The translations under genes and the position numbers were made by a program. DNA of 61,287 bases from positions 1-61,287 of IMG/VR virus record IMGVR_UViG_3300050014_000138. One strand, written 5' to 3'. This stretch comes from a virus. A model generated the notes under the pieces. It saw only the letters and a list, made by a program, of their open reading frames with translations, made no database searches and was not told the origin of the DNA. Of the stretch, positions 16,268 to 24,756 are shown one piece after another; position 1 is the first letter of the stretch, and each line of letters opens with the position of its first letter.

Positions 16268-17640
16268 ATTTTGTATTTATCTTGAAAATATGTCAAATCT
16301 TCAGGAGTACCTAACCCCCACATTTTATCAATATGAAATATTTTTATCTTTTTGTTATCTTTAATTGCTTCGTTATATACTGGTGCAACATAAAATTCAT
16401 TATTTACTCGGATGTTATTAGAAACCATTTTTTCTGCATATTTAACGTAATCTTCACCATGAGACCAATAGTATATCCCAACGGTTGCTTCATTACTAAT
16501 AACTTCTTTTTCTTTAACTTCTGTAACAAATTTATTGTCATCTAAACGAACATAACTCCATTTTGGATGAGAATTGTTAAAAGTTAAAATACCTCCATCT
16601 ACATTATCTCCAGTCATTGAATACATAAACTCATTACTATCCCATTCAACGAATTGATCTGAGTTCGCAATTAGAAGAGGTTCATTATTATTAATATATT
16701 CTTTTGCAAGTAAGGTTGTGCAGGCGGCACCTTCCGTAATATGATCAATTACGACTATTTTACAGTTTGGTGATATTACGTTTAGTAACTGTTTTAAATT
16801 ATATTTCTCACAATGTTCTTTTTGCACAATAAAGACATGATCGGCATCAATATTTAAATTTTCCACAATGACTTGTATCATTGGTTTGTCATTCATATTT
16901 TTAACTGAAATTAGAGGTTTAGGAAATGTATATCCTGCTTTAACAAATCTACTTCCCGCTCCTGCCATTGGTATTAATACTTTCATACGTCCTCCTTGCC
17001 ACTTGGGTTTAATCAATTTTTCATTAATAGATTCAATATAGTTATTTATATCAATATAATTTATATTGTAAGAGTTTTGAACTGCAAATAAATATGCTCC
17101 GCTATCCAATGCTGCTTTACGTCCAATATGAGAGTCTTCTATTATGACGGTCTCTTTTGGGGATACTCCTGCTTTAATCATACATTGTAGATACATTTCT
17201 ACATTGGGTTTGGGATTAATAACGTCTTGATTTGAATAATAGAAATCTATATAATCTATAAATCCTTTTCTTACAAGCATCATTTTAACTGTTTCTCTAA
17301 TAGAGTTTGATGCCACTGCAATGCAATAACCATCTTTTTTTAGTTTGTTTAAAATTTCTCTTATTCTATCATCATATTTAAATTCATTTATTATGTTAAT
17401 AGTTTCTTTTTGTTTTAATTGCCATACCAAATTGTGGGATTCTTTTGGTAATCCTTTTGTATTGGTAAGCATATTAAGTTTTTTAGTAGTATTAAGTCCA
17501 TCATAACTTGATAAATGTTCTAGTTTATTAATTATATATTTTTTATCTATTGATGCTAGTGCTCTATTAAGTGCTTCGTAATGAATATCTTTTGCATCTA
17601 CCAAAACTCCATCTAAATCAAATATGATAAGTTTAATCAT
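16264..17640 (-). CDS. fusion of HAD-family phosphatase/mutase and sugar nucleotidyltransferase
   Basis: 458 aa. Residues 1-205: HAD motif I FDLDGVLVD, motif II ASNSIRE, motif III/IV NPKPNVEMY...VIIEDSHIGRKAA, in the beta-phosphoglucomutase/phosphatase subfamily layout. Residues about 218-458: an NTP_transferase domain starting MKVLIPMAGAGSRF with FPKPLISV (the GxGxRl...PKpl signature), IANSDQFVEW and GIYYW. Together they could dephosphorylate or isomerise a sugar phosphate and then activate a sugar as an NDP-sugar, or make the donor for the flanking transferases. The ATG after a GG-rich linker (MKVLIPMAG) shows where the two ancestral genes fused. Confidence 0.8.
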   Translation of the reverse strand: MIKLIIFDLDGVLVDAKDIHYEALNRALASIDKKYIINKLEHLSSYDGLNTTKKLNMLTNTKGLPKESHNLVWQLKQKETINIINEFKYDDRIREILNKLKKDGYCIAVASNSIRETVKMMLVRKGFIDYIDFYYSNQDVINPKPNVEMYLQCMIKAGVSPKETVIIEDSHIGRKAALDSGAYLFAVQNSYNINYIDINNYIESINEKLIKPKWQGGRMKVLIPMAGAGSRFVKAGYTFPKPLISVKNMNDKPMIQVIVENLNIDADHVFIVQKEHCEKYNLKQLLNVISPNCKIVVIDHITEGAACTTLLAKEYINNNEPLLIANSDQFVEWDSNEFMYSMTGDNVDGGILTFNNSHPKWSYVRLDDNKFVTEVKEKEVISNEATVGIYYWSHGEDYVKYAEKMVSNNIRVNNEFYVAPVYNEAIKDNKKIKIFHIDKMWGLGTPEDLTYFQDKYKI

Positions 17641-17642
17641 GA

Positions 17643-17903
17643 TTATTTAATTCCTGCGTGTCCACGATTTTCTTCTTCTGTAAACCATTCATTATATCTA
17701 ATGTTGGTTTTTATTTGAGTTTCTATAGTTTTATCATGATATAACGACATCTCGACTGTATTAGGAAGATTTGCAAATTTTACATATCCTTCCAGTTTTT
17801 CATGTAAACGTCTATTCCATTTTATTTTTGGATCGTTTTTGTAGAGCCTCCCTTGAAAATCGGGGGCGTTTACTATAACTGCTTTATATTTTATTTTTAC
17901 CAT
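17643..17903 (-). CDS. C-terminal fragment of a split GT2 glycosyltransferase
   Basis: 87 aa or fewer. It contains PDFQGRLYKNDPKIKW and LHEKLEGY, then a conserved LYHDKTIETQ...NIRY ending, the usual C-terminus of a GT2 subfamily whose N-terminal half is at 18595-19110. Reading directly from EETKV of that fragment into KIKYKAVIVNAPDF restores one continuous protein. The ATGs at 17901-17906 lie inside the end of the intervening endonuclease gene, so this piece may be separately translated, as in split phage genes such as Aeh1 nrdA. It may assemble with the N-terminal piece or be dead. Confidence 0.6.
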   Translation of the reverse strand: MVKIKYKAVIVNAPDFQGRLYKNDPKIKWNRRLHEKLEGYVKFANLPNTVEMSLYHDKTIETQIKTNIRYNEWFTEEENRGHAGIK

Positions 17904-18561
17904 CATATTTAAGTCCTTTTAATAAATTATCCATCCACGGAATGAATTGTAAATTAATTGGTGCTGCAATCTCTTCTGGTGGAATTTTGTTTAAGAATCC
18001 ATATTTTATAGGCATTATATGGTCTATTTGATATGCTCCATCTACTCCACATCGGCCTCGTTTTGATGGATCATAATTTTGGATTTCTAATATGGTTTTT
18101 CTTGTTAATGTAGTAACCTTATTTCTATACACTATCCATTCATCAGTCTTTCTTCCTCCCCAACATCCACTATCCCACAACTTTTTAGTATATTTTCCAA
18201 TAAGTTCTTTGGTTTCTTGGGAATGTTTAATTCCTTTACGACACTCACCAATATATTTTATAATTTCATTATCTTCTTTTGTTAATCCACTATTCCATGG
18301 TGGAAGTGTTTTTCTTAATTTTTTCATGGATTCTGAAACTTTAAGTGACATTTTTTTAATGGATTCATTAGTTTCTTTCGTCAATCCTCGATTCCATGAT
18401 CCACATTTACAACATAATCTATTTTGTTTATAAGAAGTTTTTGCGGATAAAAAATTTTTATGTATGATATCAGAATTACACCGTGAGCATTTTCTAATCC
18501 AATATGGAATATTTGTATCGTCAATTTTTTCTATTAAATATGGTGGAATTTTTTTACTCAT
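17884..18561 (-). CDS. HNH homing endonuclease with NUMOD3 repeats
   Basis: 225 aa. The N-terminus has a zinc-binding pair (CSRCNSD...CCKCG). Two NUMOD3-like DNA-binding motifs follow (WNRGLTKETNESIKKMS and WNSGLTKEDNEIIKYIG, plus GIKHSQETKELIG). The C-terminus has the HNH core QIDHIMPIKYGFLN...NLQFIPWMDN. The gene sits between the N- and C-terminal pieces of a GT2 gene and fills almost the whole 700-nt insertion, leaving no room for a group I ribozyme. It is likely a free-standing mobile element that targets the uninterrupted GT2 gene. A 10-bp palindrome, ACCTTAAGGT, lies just upstream of its start. Confidence 0.8.
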   Translation of the reverse strand: MSKKIPPYLIEKIDDTNIPYWIRKCSRCNSDIIHKNFLSAKTSYKQNRLCCKCGSWNRGLTKETNESIKKMSLKVSESMKKLRKTLPPWNSGLTKEDNEIIKYIGECRKGIKHSQETKELIGKYTKKLWDSGCWGGRKTDEWIVYRNKVTTLTRKTILEIQNYDPSKRGRCGVDGAYQIDHIMPIKYGFLNKIPPEEIAAPINLQFIPWMDNLLKGLKYDGKNKI

Positions 18562-18568
18562 ATACTCA

Positions 18569-18578
18569 ACCTTAAGGT
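18569..18578. repeat. palindrome ACCTTAAGGT upstream of HNH gene
   Basis: A perfect 10-bp palindrome inside the 33-nt gap between the GT2 N-terminal fragment and the HNH start, with partly extended arms (TC/GA). It could be an operator, a translational-control hairpin, or an insertion relic. Confidence 0.4.
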
Positions 18579-18594
18579 CGAATATACATATTAT

Positions 18595-19110
18595 CTAAAC
18601 CTTTGTTTCTTCAATAATATATCCATTTTCTTTTAAAAATTTATATTCTGAAGAATTAGTATCTATTATTTTTTCATGTATAATAGATGGTTCTGGGGTT
18701 AATCTCCATCCCCATTGTTTAGCATCTTCTGAAGTTACACCTTTAAAATCATTTACTCTTGGTATTGCGTATAAATCAATCTCAGGATTACTTTGAATAA
18801 TATCTTTTATGTTTATTAAAAGAGTTTCATTGGGAAGTTCATCCCCATCTAATTGAAATATCCATTCTTTACTACATTTTGAGTTACCATAATTTTTATG
18901 CCCACCGTAGTTTTTGTCTAAGGCATGTTGATATATTTTAATTTTATCTGAAAACCTAGACAATATATTTTTTGTTAATTGAGAATCTGAAAAGTCATCT
19001 AATACGATGATTTCATCTTCTGGATCAATTAAAGATACCACTCTAGTAAGTAAATTTTCTAGAGTGGTATCTTCGTTATGACAAGTAATGAGATATGATA
19101 TGCTTGGCAT
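18595..19110 (-). CDS. N-terminal fragment of a split GT2 glycosyltransferase
   Basis: 171 aa holding the complete catalytic half of a GT2 enzyme: ISYLITCHNEDTTLENLLTRV, EIIVLDDFSDSQ, YGGHKNYGNS and FQLDGDELPNE (DxD) in the expected order. It ends at EETKV-stop, exactly where the HNH insertion begins; the matching C-terminal piece lies at 17643-17903. The donor-binding core is intact, so this fragment might still bind nucleotide sugar, but the acceptor-side C-terminus is missing. Activity would need re-association of the pieces or loss of the insert. Confidence 0.75.
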   Translation of the reverse strand: MPSISYLITCHNEDTTLENLLTRVVSLIDPEDEIIVLDDFSDSQLTKNILSRFSDKIKIYQHALDKNYGGHKNYGNSKCSKEWIFQLDGDELPNETLLINIKDIIQSNPEIDLYAIPRVNDFKGVTSEDAKQWGWRLTPEPSIIHEKIIDTNSSEYKFLKENGYIIEETKV

Positions 19111-19114
19111 ATTA

Positions 19115-20488
19115 TTAACTAACAGGTGTTATAGATGTATTTACACTTGTTGTTTTCATAGTATCGGGTTGTGGAGAACATCCTCCAGTCGGCATCTTCA
19201 ATCTTTTTAGTTTTGGAAGTATAATTGATTCTTCCATAGCAAATGTTGGAACATATTTGTTTAGATATTCATGAAATATTTTATCCATTGCTTTTAAAGA
19301 AAATGACTGTTCATTTTCTGCTCTAAGACTTTCTGCATCTTTTATAATATTTTCATCATAATTGCTGAAATAATGTTTCATTTTCTTTCCCGCTTCAAGA
19401 TAATCTACTTCAAACCATCTAGCATCTTTAACAAACCAATCATTCACTGCTTCATCTGGAATTGGTTGAAGACTTCCATCGAAGAATTTGGCATATTTAT
19501 GATTTAAGAAATCTAAATGTCCACTCCATCTTGGTGTAATTACTGGTTTACCACTTAATGTTGCTAACAATAATGGATGTCCAAACCCTTCTCCATGAGT
19601 AAAACTAAGATGAACTTTCACTTTTTCATGATTGAATAATGCATTCATTTCATTATCTTCCAATTCACCATGTAAAAGATATACGTTTGGTAGTTTTGCA
19701 CCTGGATTTTCTTGTTTAACCATATTAGTAACTTCGTGAATTTTGTTAATACAATCATATTTATCCATAATACAAAGTTGTGCTCCACTTGTTTTGAGAA
19801 TTAACGCAGGAGGATTATCAATATTTTTAAAACTTTCTAAAAATGTTTTGATCAAAAATCCAATCGCTTTTCTATCTGATTTCATATTTCCAGCAGTCCA
19901 TTGACCAACAAATAGAAATGTAAATGTTTCTGGTATATTTTTCATTGATTCTTCCAATGTAGATACCTTTTCATCTGTTTTTTTGTATATGTTTGTATTT
20001 GCACCCCAAAATAGAACTTCCATTGGTGATTTAACTTTAAGATCTTCGGATGTTCCATTAGGAAGTTTTTTGGAGTATATTGCATTAACGAATACATCTT
20101 TGGCATGTTGTGATGTCACAAAGTTGACATTCATTCTATTAAGACCTTCTATCCATTCCGCACGGGGAACTGTAGTTTCTATACCTGCGGTCATACCAAT
20201 ATTGAATTTTGCGGGTGTCGCAAACTCGTTTGGTATTGTCATTTGAATGAATACTTCTGGTTGACGAGGCAACTGATTTTTGAGAATTCTGTTAATAAGT
20301 TCTTTTCCTTCTGGATCATTAATCTCAGAATCTAAATTCTTTTTACTGCACGCACCCCATACTGTTGGCGCAAGATGTAGGTCGAATTTATCGTAACGAA
20401 GCAGACTTTTGGCCACTGCTAATGCCCATTCCCCATAACCACTTCGGGTAAAGATTGGACTTTGTAATACACAAATAGGTTTACTCAT
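19115..20488 (-). CDS. GT4-like glycosyltransferase
   Basis: 457 aa, GT-B fold. The N-terminal domain starts VLQSPIFTRSGYGEWALAVAKSLL, the usual 'G.G..a..L...L' start of GT4 enzymes. The C-terminal domain has FLFVGQWTAGNMKSDRKAIGFLI, then SFTHGEGFGHPLLLATLSGKPVITPRWSGHLDFL, the donor-binding E-x7-E region (here GEGFG.PL). About 50 extra C-terminal residues are Ser/Thr/Pro-rich. Transferases of this type are common in T4-like phages of aquatic bacteria. Sugar and acceptor are unknown. Confidence 0.75.
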   Translation of the reverse strand: MSKPICVLQSPIFTRSGYGEWALAVAKSLLRYDKFDLHLAPTVWGACSKKNLDSEINDPEGKELINRILKNQLPRQPEVFIQMTIPNEFATPAKFNIGMTAGIETTVPRAEWIEGLNRMNVNFVTSQHAKDVFVNAIYSKKLPNGTSEDLKVKSPMEVLFWGANTNIYKKTDEKVSTLEESMKNIPETFTFLFVGQWTAGNMKSDRKAIGFLIKTFLESFKNIDNPPALILKTSGAQLCIMDKYDCINKIHEVTNMVKQENPGAKLPNVYLLHGELEDNEMNALFNHEKVKVHLSFTHGEGFGHPLLLATLSGKPVITPRWSGHLDFLNHKYAKFFDGSLQPIPDEAVNDWFVKDARWFEVDYLEAGKKMKHYFSNYDENIIKDAESLRAENEQSFSLKAMDKIFHEYLNKYVPTFAMEESIILPKLKRLKMPTGGCSPQPDTMKTTSVNTSITPVS

Positions 20489-20512
20489 ATTATATTTCTA
20501 GTTCTTTTGGAG

Positions 20513-21040
20513 TTATTTTGTTTCACGGTTTTTAATTTCATCGCTGTATTTCTGTTTAACTGGAATTCCACCCACTTTAGAATATTGTTCTTCAATAGTG
20601 CTGCGTATTGGAGTTTTTAAATCGGTGTGACCAAATCCTCCTGCACCACGGTCAGTTATAGGAAGATTTGATGTTTCTTCAAATTTAACTTCATTATAAT
20701 TTTCAAATATAATTTGAGCTATTTTATCATTAACTAATATTTTCTTATCAACCGATCCGAGATTGATAAGAATCACACCAACATCACCACGATAATCACA
20801 ATCAATTACTCCAGCCATTGTATCTAATCCATCTTTATATGCTAATCCGCTTCGTGGAGCGATTCTTCCATACATTCCATAAGGAATAGCGACTGTAAGA
20901 CCCGTTTTGAATAGTTTGCGTTCCAATGGTTTAAGTGTATATTCTTCGGTCGAATATAAATCATACCCCGCAGAAAAATCGGTTCCGTGGGTAGGTGTAG
21001 TAATTGTATCGTTTGCTTTTTTAATTTGAATTTTAATCAT
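20513..21040 (-). CDS. dut: dUTPase (dUTP diphosphatase)
   Basis: 175 aa from the ATG at 21040; an upstream TTG adding four residues would sit in the leader and is less likely. All five trimeric-dUTPase motifs are present in order: AGYDLYS, GRIAPRSGLA, AGVIDCDYRG, VNDKIAQIIF and RGAGGFGHT. The enzyme converts dUTP to dUMP, preventing uracil incorporation and feeding dTMP synthesis. About 30 residues follow motif 5, longer than E. coli Dut. It has its own promoter just upstream and so can be expressed apart from the glycan genes that flank it. Confidence 0.95.
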   Translation of the reverse strand: MIKIQIKKANDTITTPTHGTDFSAGYDLYSTEEYTLKPLERKLFKTGLTVAIPYGMYGRIAPRSGLAYKDGLDTMAGVIDCDYRGDVGVILINLGSVDKKILVNDKIAQIIFENYNEVKFEETSNLPITDRGAGGFGHTDLKTPIRSTIEEQYSKVGGIPVKQKYSDEIKNRETK

Positions 21041-21052
21041 ATATTGTAACAA

Positions 21053-21081
21053 ATATTATCATAACTCTATTAATAAAACAA
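21053..21081 (-). promoter_or_regulatory. sigma70-like promoter for dUTPase gene
   Basis: Minus strand: TTGTTT (21076-21081), a 17-nt spacer, TAATAT (21053-21058), then 12 nt to the dut ATG, giving a leader of only a few nucleotides. Confidence 0.6.
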
Positions 21082-21085
21082 CTTA

Positions 21086-22027
21086 TTATACTGGAATTAC
21101 ATTAAAAATATTTCCAGTTTTACCCGTGTTGGTTTTATTAACGTATGATTCGGTTGTTATAATTTCTTTACTGTATAATTCTTGCATATTACCATATTCT
21201 GGTAATATCCAATGATAGTATTCATTTGTAGCTGTAACATATCCCAATATTGCTACTCTTGGTAGTTTAGGAGTTTTATTCAATGATAAATGGTTATTTA
21301 ACGATGGTGCAACAATAACATCATTTTCCATTAATTCATTATAAGCAACTGCTAGACGTGTTCCCAATGCTTCTACATCTGGATCAACTTTCCATATATA
21401 ATTTAACATGGGGTGTCGATTCATTGAAAACGACCCAGTAATACCCGCTATCATTCTACAAAGAGAATTTGTTTCTGCGCCACAGCATAAACATCTAGGA
21501 TTATTTGTAAGATATGCCAATTCAACTAGATTAGTTCTGTTATTATACATTATACCAATATCGTTCATTATTCTGTCAATAGTCCATGGTCTCGGTGATT
21601 TATTGTGATCAGAAAATATAGACGTATCTTCCATAGTTAATGTAAGAATATCATACCTTCTTTTGATAGGTGCATTGGCATTTCTTCCAAGAGGATCTAC
21701 AATTCCGAATATATCATTGTCACATTTTGTTTTAAGAAATTCAAACTCATCACATGGAACAAACCTTCCCCATATATCTTTATTGGTTTGAATGTTTCTA
21801 ATTATTTTAAAATATAATTTTAAATCATCGGTTTCGTAATAATATCCTTCGGTAGGATACTCTATAAGTTCGTCAATATTTATATTGGATTTTTCAAGAA
21901 ACTTTTTTGCTTTTGGCAAACAAATTTCCGTCTCATACTTTTTTATATGTCGGCGGATTTGATTCTCCAACATATAAAAATAATCGGTGTTTGTAATGTC
22001 AACGTCTATTGTGGGTGTGTTATTCAT
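21086..22027 (-). CDS. unknown protein in glycan island
   Basis: 313 aa, not recognised. The N-terminal 60 residues are helical. A central segment holds RYDILTLTMEDTS and FSDHNKSPRPWTIDR, then NPRCLCCGAETNSLCRMIAGITGS with three clustered cysteines (a possible metal site), and a beta-rich C-terminus. It is translationally linked to the upstream GT4 gene through a 4-nt overlap. It may be a glycan-related or virion-related accessory protein; no function is claimed. Confidence 0.5.
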   Translation of the reverse strand: MNNTPTIDVDITNTDYFYMLENQIRRHIKKYETEICLPKAKKFLEKSNINIDELIEYPTEGYYYETDDLKLYFKIIRNIQTNKDIWGRFVPCDEFEFLKTKCDNDIFGIVDPLGRNANAPIKRRYDILTLTMEDTSIFSDHNKSPRPWTIDRIMNDIGIMYNNRTNLVELAYLTNNPRCLCCGAETNSLCRMIAGITGSFSMNRHPMLNYIWKVDPDVEALGTRLAVAYNELMENDVIVAPSLNNHLSLNKTPKLPRVAILGYVTATNEYYHWILPEYGNMQELYSKEIITTESYVNKTNTGKTGNIFNVIPV

Positions 22028-23523
22028 ATTTTTATTTCCTCTACTTTTTTATTTAATGCTTCTTTATCAATTTTTGGAATCTCAAATCCCATATTTCCAT
22101 TAAGCATTGTATTTCCAACATAATCTTTATCAGAATATATTCCGAACTTGTCTGGTTTTTTCCAATTTGAGAATACGTATTCCATTCCATCAATAAATTG
22201 TTGACCCATATTTTTTGAATTAAGTCCACCTTCATTAAGTGCCCAACGTCTTCCTTCAGCACCACATGCTTTACGTTTCTGTTCACCCATAAGATACCAA
22301 TACATAAATGCTTCCGCAAAGTCTTCCCATTTAGTTAAATCATCAAATATATAAGGTGTTGGAATACTACCTTGAATAAGACGAGTTACTGGCCAAACAG
22401 GATATGCCCAACAACCGTGTTTTTTATAACGTCCAATGTTGTTAGATCCAAAATTAGCGTCAAATTCCACAGGAGAACCATCATCTTTTGTTTGTCCAAT
22501 TTGATCCTGTAATCCTCCCGTTACTGCAACCGACACTGGAGTTCCACACATAATACTTTCTGCAATAGATAACCCAAATCCTTCATTAGATGATGCATTA
22601 ACAGTCATATCAGCAGCGTTATATAACATACACATATCTTGTGGACTCAATTTTCCAGGAGAAAATACAACATTGTTATCAGGACAAAACGCTTCTTTAA
22701 CCGCAATTAAATTAGTACCTGCATCTTGCATAATCTCAGTATGTAGAATAAGAACACATTTGTCAGCATCTTCTTTTGAAAGATTTTCACAAAATGTCCG
22801 ATATGCCATCATAATATTACTGGTACGTTTTCGATGAACATTTCTACTGTTATACAACATAACAAATTTATATTCTTTATCACCAAAAAGTCGTTTACGA
22901 AATTCAACCATTCTAGGATCATTTTTTGGAATTGGAACAAACGTTTCACTATCAATACCATGAGGACAATATTGTAATAAAGTTCTGCCATTCATTGGAC
23001 CATCATTAATGGTGCAACAATTTTTTTCTCCCATAACCCATTTGTTTAGGTTATATGTTTGTTTACTAATAGAAAACAATGCATCACAACTTTCATAGAA
23101 TGGACGATTGTACATTGGGTATGGTACGTCGTCCCATATATTCAGGTAGGTTAATGGAATTGTATTTCTTATTTGTTTTTCCAAGGCATACAACCACCCC
23201 CAAAATCTAGGATCTGTAAAATGAATAATTGCATCTGGTTTTTCCATTGCTATGATTTGAAATAACATTTGTTCATTACCATAACCATCAGTTGGATATA
23301 GTTTTACATATGCGTCTTTCATTTTTTTAATATCATTAGTCGATTGTGATAAATCGAATACATTTCCTTTCTCGGGGTGTGTTATGGCACCTGCAATTTG
23401 TATAAAATTATATTTATGAACCGTTGATAATACTAATTCTCGTGACATTGTGGCAATTCCACTATTCATCCGTAGGTCGTCACTTAACAATAAAATAGTT
23501 CTTTTTCCATTATTTGCTGGCAT
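22024..23523 (-). CDS. GT4-family glycosyltransferase
   Basis: 499 aa. ILLLSDDLRMNSGIATMSRELV begins a GT-B acceptor domain. The donor domain has FVMLYNSRNVHRKRTSNIMMAY, a VVFSPGKLSPQDMCMLYNAAD segment and ASSNEGFGLSIAESIMCGTPVSVAVTGG, a textbook GT4 EGFGL...E motif. It is about 100 aa longer than the average GT4 and ends with a Lys/Glu-rich tail. Its start codon overlaps the end of the homing endonuclease gene by 14 nt, suggesting that endonuclease inserted right at its 5' end. Confidence 0.8.
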   Translation of the reverse strand: MPANNGKRTILLLSDDLRMNSGIATMSRELVLSTVHKYNFIQIAGAITHPEKGNVFDLSQSTNDIKKMKDAYVKLYPTDGYGNEQMLFQIIAMEKPDAIIHFTDPRFWGWLYALEKQIRNTIPLTYLNIWDDVPYPMYNRPFYESCDALFSISKQTYNLNKWVMGEKNCCTINDGPMNGRTLLQYCPHGIDSETFVPIPKNDPRMVEFRKRLFGDKEYKFVMLYNSRNVHRKRTSNIMMAYRTFCENLSKEDADKCVLILHTEIMQDAGTNLIAVKEAFCPDNNVVFSPGKLSPQDMCMLYNAADMTVNASSNEGFGLSIAESIMCGTPVSVAVTGGLQDQIGQTKDDGSPVEFDANFGSNNIGRYKKHGCWAYPVWPVTRLIQGSIPTPYIFDDLTKWEDFAEAFMYWYLMGEQKRKACGAEGRRWALNEGGLNSKNMGQQFIDGMEYVFSNWKKPDKFGIYSDKDYVGNTMLNGNMGFEIPKIDKEALNKKVEEIKI

Positions 23524-24562
23524 AGGTTTTGATAGTTTCTACTAAGGTTTGTTGTTTATTAAAAATCCATATTTCATGAAGATACCCCATTTCTAAACAT
23601 GTATTATGTTTTATTAATGTTTCTTCTTTTTTAGATTGAAATGTATATTCTGATTTTACTTCTATAAATTTGTTTTGTGATTTTACAAAAATATCTGGAT
23701 AATATCTATGTTTATCATTATTTAAAATATACCATATCTCTGGAATATTTCTTTTTTTAGTTATAATATCATCTTCTAAAATTGTTTTTAGAAGTAAATT
23801 AATGGCGGCGGGTTCATATCCTTGAACTTTTATTTCATTTCCACTTGGATATGTAAACAATTTCCAATTTTTATAACATTTCTCTACTATATCGGGATGT
23901 TGTGATGGAAACCTGACTCCAAAATTTTTTAAATTGGTTTGTGCAGATTTTTCTTTCATTTCGGAAGTTTGTGTTACAAAATCACATCCATATTTTTCTC
24001 TACAAGTTTTTTTAAGATTTCCTACTTGTTTAATATATGACCCATTTTTAATTTTGGTTTCTATTGATTTTTCTGGATTATTCCAAGTTCTACTTCCGTG
24101 CAATTTTTCATTTGTATCATAACATTTTTCACGAGAAATACTATTTTTATTCCAATTATGAGTTACGCCATATTTATTCATCATTGTTTTTTGTTGTAAT
24201 GGTAAATTATTATATGATGAATTTCCATATCGTTCCAATTTAGTTTTTTTAATATTGGTTATTCTGTCAATACTATGAAGAGCACATTTTTTACTACAGA
24301 ATTCTTTCACATATCCATCAAAAAAGGATCGAAATTGTTTACTTGTTAATAAGTTATTACATTTTTTACAATGCTTCTCACCATAAACGTGTTTATAAAG
24401 TTTTTCGGAAAATTTGATTCCATCATATGTAGAGTTAATATAAGAAAATGTGTTACCATAAAGATTATAATTCTTTTTTGATCGAAATATTTGAGTAAAG
24501 TTATCTGGAAATTGATTAACTATATTTAATATTTCATTATGTGATAAAATATTATTTTCCAT
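23510..24562 (-). CDS. homing endonuclease, PD-(D/E)XK (Vsr-like/DUF7487-type)
   Basis: 350 aa from ATG at 24562, which overlaps the 3' end of the small RHH gene by 11 nt. The N-terminal half has a Cys4 zinc finger (CKKCNNLL...FCSKKC) and repeated modules of the form 'KKTKLERYGNSSYNN', 'MMNKYGVTHNWN', 'KKTCREKYGCDFVTQ' and 'NFGVRFPSQHP', a DNA-binding repeat seen in phage endonucleases. The C-terminus has the nuclease core YYPDIFVKSQNKFIEVKSEY (PD...ExK). No ribozyme is visible around it. It probably cleaves a GT- or RHH-region allele lacking it. Confidence 0.7.
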   Translation of the reverse strand: MENNILSHNEILNIVNQFPDNFTQIFRSKKNYNLYGNTFSYINSTYDGIKFSEKLYKHVYGEKHCKKCNNLLTSKQFRSFFDGYVKEFCSKKCALHSIDRITNIKKTKLERYGNSSYNNLPLQQKTMMNKYGVTHNWNKNSISREKCYDTNEKLHGSRTWNNPEKSIETKIKNGSYIKQVGNLKKTCREKYGCDFVTQTSEMKEKSAQTNLKNFGVRFPSQHPDIVEKCYKNWKLFTYPSGNEIKVQGYEPAAINLLLKTILEDDIITKKRNIPEIWYILNNDKHRYYPDIFVKSQNKFIEVKSEYTFQSKKEETLIKHNTCLEMGYLHEIWIFNKQQTLVETIKTYASK

Positions 24563-24707
24563 ATTGAGATCCACTGATGGCATTTATAATTGCTATTTGA
24601 GTAAATCCACTCATTGTAAATCCATATTTTTTACAATGAGTTTTTAATATTTCTGCCAAACAATTAGAAATTTGTATAGACCATTTATCTGATTTTTTAC
24701 TGTTCAT
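24552..24707 (-). CDS. small ribbon-helix-helix-like protein
   Basis: 51 aa from ATG at 24707 to a TAA at 24552-24554. It reads as strand WSIQIS, helix NCLAEILKTHCKKYG, then TMSGFTQIAIINAI, the Arc/CopG ribbon-helix-helix layout (strand, helix, 'G.s.S.f...A'). It is a possible repressor. The downstream endonuclease start lies inside its last codons. It lies directly after a second RHH-like gene. Confidence 0.5.
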   Translation of the reverse strand: MNSKKSDKWSIQISNCLAEILKTHCKKYGFTMSGFTQIAIINAISGSQYGK

Positions 24708-24726
24708 ATACTATACATATAATCAA

Positions 24727-24744
24727 ATCTTACGAAAGTAAGAT
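24727..24744 (-). other. stem-loop between the two RHH-like genes
   Basis: A perfect 7-bp inverted repeat, ATCTTAC/GTAAGAT, with a 4-nt loop (GAAA on the plus strand, TTTC on the minus). It lies between the stop of the 24757-24978 gene and the start of the 24707 gene. It could be a weak terminator, an mRNA-processing hairpin, or an operator for one of the RHH proteins. Confidence 0.35.
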
Positions 24745-24756
24745 AAATCTTATTTA

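Noticed and set aside
17899-18600. Group I intron inside the split GT2 gene (exon end AAGGTT can pair with GACCTT 20 nt later, a P1-like U-G wobble)
   Set aside because: The insert is about 700 nt and 678 nt are endonuclease ORF, leaving no room for the conserved P3-P8 core. The pairing is part of a 10-bp palindrome and can arise by chance.
21041-21052. TTG start extending the dUTPase by four residues
   Set aside because: It falls within the short leader after the -10 box; the ATG at 21040 gives the usual N-terminus.
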